Origin: CAVSXS01 sp963767715
Lineage (GTDB): Bacteria > Chloroflexota > Ktedonobacteria > Ktedonobacterales > Ktedonobacteraceae
Direction: 5' to 3'
DNA length: 64,000 nucleotides
Assembly: GCA_963767715.1 (NCBI GenBank)
Contig: CAVYFA010000008.1
Coordinates: 124,001-188,000 of the forward strand
Below are positions 61,444-64,000 of this stretch, one piece after another. The notes beneath the pieces are model-generated. The model saw only the letters and a program-made list of their open reading frames with translations, ran no database searches and was not told where the DNA came from. Position 1 is the stretch's first letter. Every line of letters begins with the position of its first letter. The position numbers and the translations under genes were made by a program.

Positions 61444-61815
61444 ATGCCGAAGCAATTTGACGAAAACGTGCTCAACCAGCTTGCGAGGACTGAAGAAATA
61501 GAAATTGAAACGCGTGCGGCTACCGGGCGAACGCATCGCACCATCATCTGGGTAGTAGTGGTTGACCACCAGGTCTATGTGCGCTCGTTTCGTGGCAGCA
61601 AAGGACGCTGGTACCAGGAGATTGTAGCGAATCCAAACGCCGCCATTCTCGTGGATGGACAACGCCTCGCAGTGCATGCTGTGCCCGTGAGCGACGAAGC
61701 TATCATTTCGCGAGTGAGCAGCGAAATCCTGCGGAAATACCGCGGCAGTCCTTCCGCGAACAGCATGGTGCGCGCGGAAACTTTGCCGACGACACTGCGC
61801 CTGGAACCAGCATAG
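61444..61815 (+). CDS. DUF2255 family protein
   Basis: 123 residues; AGGAGA 8 bases before the ATG. The family pattern EIEIETRAATGRTHRTIIWV, then VYVRSFRGSKGRWYQEIVAN and LVDGQRLAVHAVPV, matches DUF2255, a split-barrel relative of flavin/F420-dependent nitroreductase-like proteins. The function is not established. Monocistronic and convergent with the RusA-like gene. Confidence 0.8.
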   Translation: MPKQFDENVLNQLARTEEIEIETRAATGRTHRTIIWVVVVDHQVYVRSFRGSKGRWYQEIVANPNAAILVDGQRLAVHAVPVSDEAIISRVSSEILRKYRGSPSANSMVRAETLPTTLRLEPA

Positions 61816-61846
61816 CCCATCAATGCTCGTCCAACAGATTACTTTC

Positions 61847-62425
61847 TCAGCGCGGGGCCTCGCCTTCAGATCTCCTTGGGAGCACCCTGTATTCCTCGTC
61901 GAACTCCCATTCGTCAAGCGTGTCGATCTCAACGTAGACGTGCGGATCCTGGGGGCGAATGCGCTTCGAGAGGTGAATCTCGACGACGCGATTGTCATTG
62001 GCGCCAAGCCCCCTGCAGATGGCGTCCAGCATTATTTTCAGGCCGCCGTCAAGGTCACGCTGGAGCGGAGTGGGGAAGTAGCACTCAAAGTACAGCGCGA
62101 GGTAGCAGGTACTCAAGCGTTTTAAGAGGGACGCGTTCAGTACTCCCTGTCGTTTCAGGTTGTGCAGGGCTCTTTGCACGTCCGCTTTATAGCGCAACGC
62201 AACAGGGGTGAGCCTGCGGTTCCCCCTGGTATCGGTGTAATACTGCTCGTTGATGCTCGGAGGAAGTGGAAGTGTGGTGCATAACCGTTCAGTGGTACTC
62301 GTTGTTGGCCTGCGCTGTTTCACCGGCCTGTCTCCGTTCGGTCGACTCGCGCGTCGTGGTCTACCCTGACGCTTTCTCAGGTGTCCTTCCCCATCCACTC
62401 TAACATATTCGTTCTCAGGATACAA
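61847..62425 (-). CDS. RusA-like Holliday-junction endonuclease
   Basis: 192 residues. A basic, disordered N-terminal extension of about 45 residues precedes the RusA fold: LPLPPSINEQYYTDTRGNRR, RYKADVQRAL and FPTPLQRDLDGGLKIMLDAI. The catalytic acidic set is D-L-D and L-D in that segment, plus the N-D-N of GLGANDNRVVEIHLSKR. RusA resolves Holliday junctions as a dimer and is usually phage-borne; no phage genes surround this one. A role in chromosomal recombination, or as a leftover of a prophage, is possible. Confidence 0.75.
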   Translation of the reverse strand: MYPENEYVRVDGEGHLRKRQGRPRRASRPNGDRPVKQRRPTTSTTERLCTTLPLPPSINEQYYTDTRGNRRLTPVALRYKADVQRALHNLKRQGVLNASLLKRLSTCYLALYFECYFPTPLQRDLDGGLKIMLDAICRGLGANDNRVVEIHLSKRIRPQDPHVYVEIDTLDEWEFDEEYRVLPRRSEGEAPR

Positions 62426-62461
62426 GCGGGATGCCTTTCGCTTCCTTCTGGCACAGGCCGG

Positions 62462-62962
62462 CTACGCACGTTCCTGGCGTATCAAGTGCAGTGTTGCGAG
62501 CGCTTCGTCGACATGCTTTTGAGAGGTGAATTGCGAGAAGCAGATGTGACGGACAACCCCGCACCTGTCTATGACATAGGTCACGCGCCCCGGCAGCCCG
62601 AATGCCGTGGGTACCCCGTAGAGCTTTCTGATCAAGCCGTCCGTGTCGCTCAACAGCATAAAGGGGAGCTGGTGCGCTGCGGCAAACTGTTGGTGCGACT
62701 CTACCGAGTCCGAACTAACGCCGATTACTTCCGCTCCGGCGTTCTTGAAGAGCTCATAGCTATCCCGGAAGGCGCATGCCTCGGTGGTGCAGACCGTAGT
62801 GTTATCCCTCGGGTAGAAGTACAGGACAATATCCTTCTCAACGAGAAGATCCCTAAGGCTTACCGGTGCGCCTAATTGGGGAGGCAAGGTAAAGTCCGGG
62901 GCTGTGTCGCCTACCTGCACCTTGCCTTTGGCGGTCTGTGCCTGATTGTCATGCTCGCTCAT
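62462..62962 (-). CDS. bcp: Thioredoxin-dependent peroxiredoxin (BCP type)
   Basis: 166 residues; AGGAGG 8 bases before ATG 62962. The P-x3-T-x2-C motif is P51-x3-T55-x2-C58, and the resolving cysteine C63 sits five residues later as in BCP/PrxQ. Usually the residues before C58 are P-G; here they are T-V. It reduces hydroperoxides with thioredoxin. It is 15 bases behind the Rieske gene and probably co-transcribed with it. Confidence 0.92.
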   Translation of the reverse strand: MSEHDNQAQTAKGKVQVGDTAPDFTLPPQLGAPVSLRDLLVEKDIVLYFYPRDNTTVCTTEACAFRDSYELFKNAGAEVIGVSSDSVESHQQFAAAHQLPFMLLSDTDGLIRKLYGVPTAFGLPGRVTYVIDRCGVVRHICFSQFTSQKHVDEALATLHLIRQERA

Positions 62963-62977
62963 AATAAAGCCTCCTTT

Positions 62978-63664
62978 TTATACGCTGCACTGCACAGTTG
63001 GTACTGGGATGAGACGTGTGGCGTCTTCAGGACGTGACACGCGATTGTTCAGAGTTCCCGTGTCAATCATGACATTTTCTCCATTAAAGGAGAGGGCAAA
63101 GCGATCCAGGCTTCTGGGAGCCGGGCCATCCAGGTATTCGCCCGTTACATGATAGTGAGAACCGTGACAGGGACATTTGAAGCTCACACAATCATTGCGG
63201 AACGGTACGGTACAGCCCAGGTGAACACAGCGTTGATACAACCCGATCCAGTACGAACCATCCGTATCCTTGACGATGGTCTCCGCGTCCAACTGATCTC
63301 CGAGCGTTGCCCCCTGCAAAGAAAACCCGGTATTCTTATCCAGATGTACGATGTAGGTTTTCGCTTGCTGGTAATAGAAAATGCCTGCCTGGCCGATCGT
63401 GAAATCTGCTGGCTTTGCGGCTGGAAAATTCGCCTTTGTGCCGGCTGTCAGGAGGGAGCCGAACTGGCCGGCCAGGTTGGGGTAGAGCATGAAGAGCGCA
63501 CCACCCACGCCTGCGGTTGCGGATAGCCCCCAAACCGCGAGCACAGATCGTCGAAGGAAGCGTCGCCGCGAAAGCCGCTCTTTTGCGATTTCGGCAGCTT
63601 CGGCCCCTCCTCCATGTAAGACTTCATATTGCTGTGGTGTGAGCGGCTGTCTATCGGTATCCAT
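62978..63664 (-). CDS. Tat-exported Rieske [2Fe-2S] protein
   Basis: 228 residues. A Tat-type signal (S32-RRRFL-37 and a membrane helix at about 41-60) anchors it. Rieske box 1 is C146-V-H148-L-G-C151 and box 2 is C164-P-C166-H167. C146, H148, C164 and H167 bind the cluster, and C151/C166 form the disulfide, as in cytochrome bc-type Rieske proteins. It would work outside the membrane in quinol oxidation. No cytochrome b gene is in the window. First gene of a pair with peroxiredoxin. Confidence 0.92.
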   Translation of the reverse strand: MDTDRQPLTPQQYEVLHGGGAEAAEIAKERLSRRRFLRRSVLAVWGLSATAGVGGALFMLYPNLAGQFGSLLTAGTKANFPAAKPADFTIGQAGIFYYQQAKTYIVHLDKNTGFSLQGATLGDQLDAETIVKDTDGSYWIGLYQRCVHLGCTVPFRNDCVSFKCPCHGSHYHVTGEYLDGPAPRSLDRFALSFNGENVMIDTGTLNNRVSRPEDATRLIPVPTVQCSV

Positions 63665-64000
63665 GAGTATACATTTCCTTTACTCTCGCAATTGCTGAGT
63701 GTTTTTGGCCTATCAATCCTGCAAGAGAAGATGTCTTGCTACTCGACACAACAGAAGATATCCCACGGAGAGCAGCAGCACATCGACAGAATGGTGTAAT
63801 TTCTCCCCGGTCATGCTTTGGGAACCGCCTAGACAGAATTACTGGCTGGCCCAGTTGTCGCAATTGCAGGGCCAGCAAGCAGTGAAGTGGAAACTGAAAG
63901 GTAAGCTGCGGTAGTGCGAAGTTCCGTAACCACTGGCGAATCTATGTATGACGAACGGTCGCCAGGACCGTTCTTGAAATAGAAGCTCCTGGTATCAGGC
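63665..64000. other. Right-edge region without a recognised gene
   Basis: 336 bases upstream of the leftward Rieske gene. Frames of about 70 codons on both strands (63651-63878, 63699-63914) show no family features. The Rieske promoter should be here, but no clear boxes were found. Confidence 0.4.

Noticed and set aside
63651..63914. Two about 70-codon frames at the right edge
   Set aside because: No recognisable protein features; mutually antisense.

Overview
The window looks like chromosomal DNA of a Ktedonobacteria-type Chloroflexota: large, soil-type and moderately GC-rich. This is inferred from gene content: many decayed NACHT/NB-ARC-type NTPase relics, a Ser/Thr kinase fused to WD40 repeats, FHA-PrsW, DUF1800/DUF1501, secreted S53 and BNR proteins with a shared C-terminal repeat, and a T-box on alaS. 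No 16S or other taxonomic marker is present. I saw no tRNA, rRNA or CRISPR array.

Layout. 1-5200: the tail of an unknown gene, an ECF sigma/anti-sigma pair, a PNPOx-fold protein and threonine synthase. 5200-8900 is an AT-richer graveyard holding a methyltransferase tail, an RNA-like hairpin block that may be an IS605-type right end, and a long decayed P-loop NTPase. 8900-19600 is mostly intact: DNA polymerase III delta prime, an enoyl-CoA hydratase, a methyltransferase-like protein, a membrane-anchored secreted protein, a T-box-controlled short alanyl-tRNA synthetase, FHA-PrsW and an acyl-CoA synthetase. 19700-22450 holds more relics around an intact MerR-alcohol dehydrogenase operon. 22474-24566 encodes the E1 alpha and beta subunits of a 2-oxoacid dehydrogenase.

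24577-34060 is the most interesting block. A leftward six-gene operon encodes an Fe-S/FAD oxidoreductase (split by one frameshift), two paralogous polytopic membrane proteins, another small membrane protein and a DUF6544-like protein. A rightward run encodes a broken sensor kinase, an OmpR/PhoB-type response regulator and a PAS histidine kinase, followed by a DoxX membrane protein. The leftward operon, the rightward signalling run and doxX each have the same promoter: four xTGTGAx heptads spaced 11, 20-21 and 11 bp, with a -10 box exactly 17 bp after the start of the last heptad. This predicts a small, autoregulated membrane-redox regulon.

34100-37999 carries a damaged E2 acyltransferase gene, lipoyl synthase and an alpha/beta hydrolase. 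38256-59820 is rich in surface and signalling proteins: an S53 peptidase, a WD40 kinase, a GT-C mannosyltransferase, Tat-exported DUF1800/DUF1501 proteins, PadR with a membrane partner, a 1334-residue BNR protein and a pseudokinase. The right end has DUF2330, DUF2255, RusA-like, peroxiredoxin and Rieske genes.

Several conserved genes are broken by single-base changes (the Fe-S/FAD oxidoreductase, E2 and the first kinase). Sequence error and true pseudogenisation cannot be told apart here.
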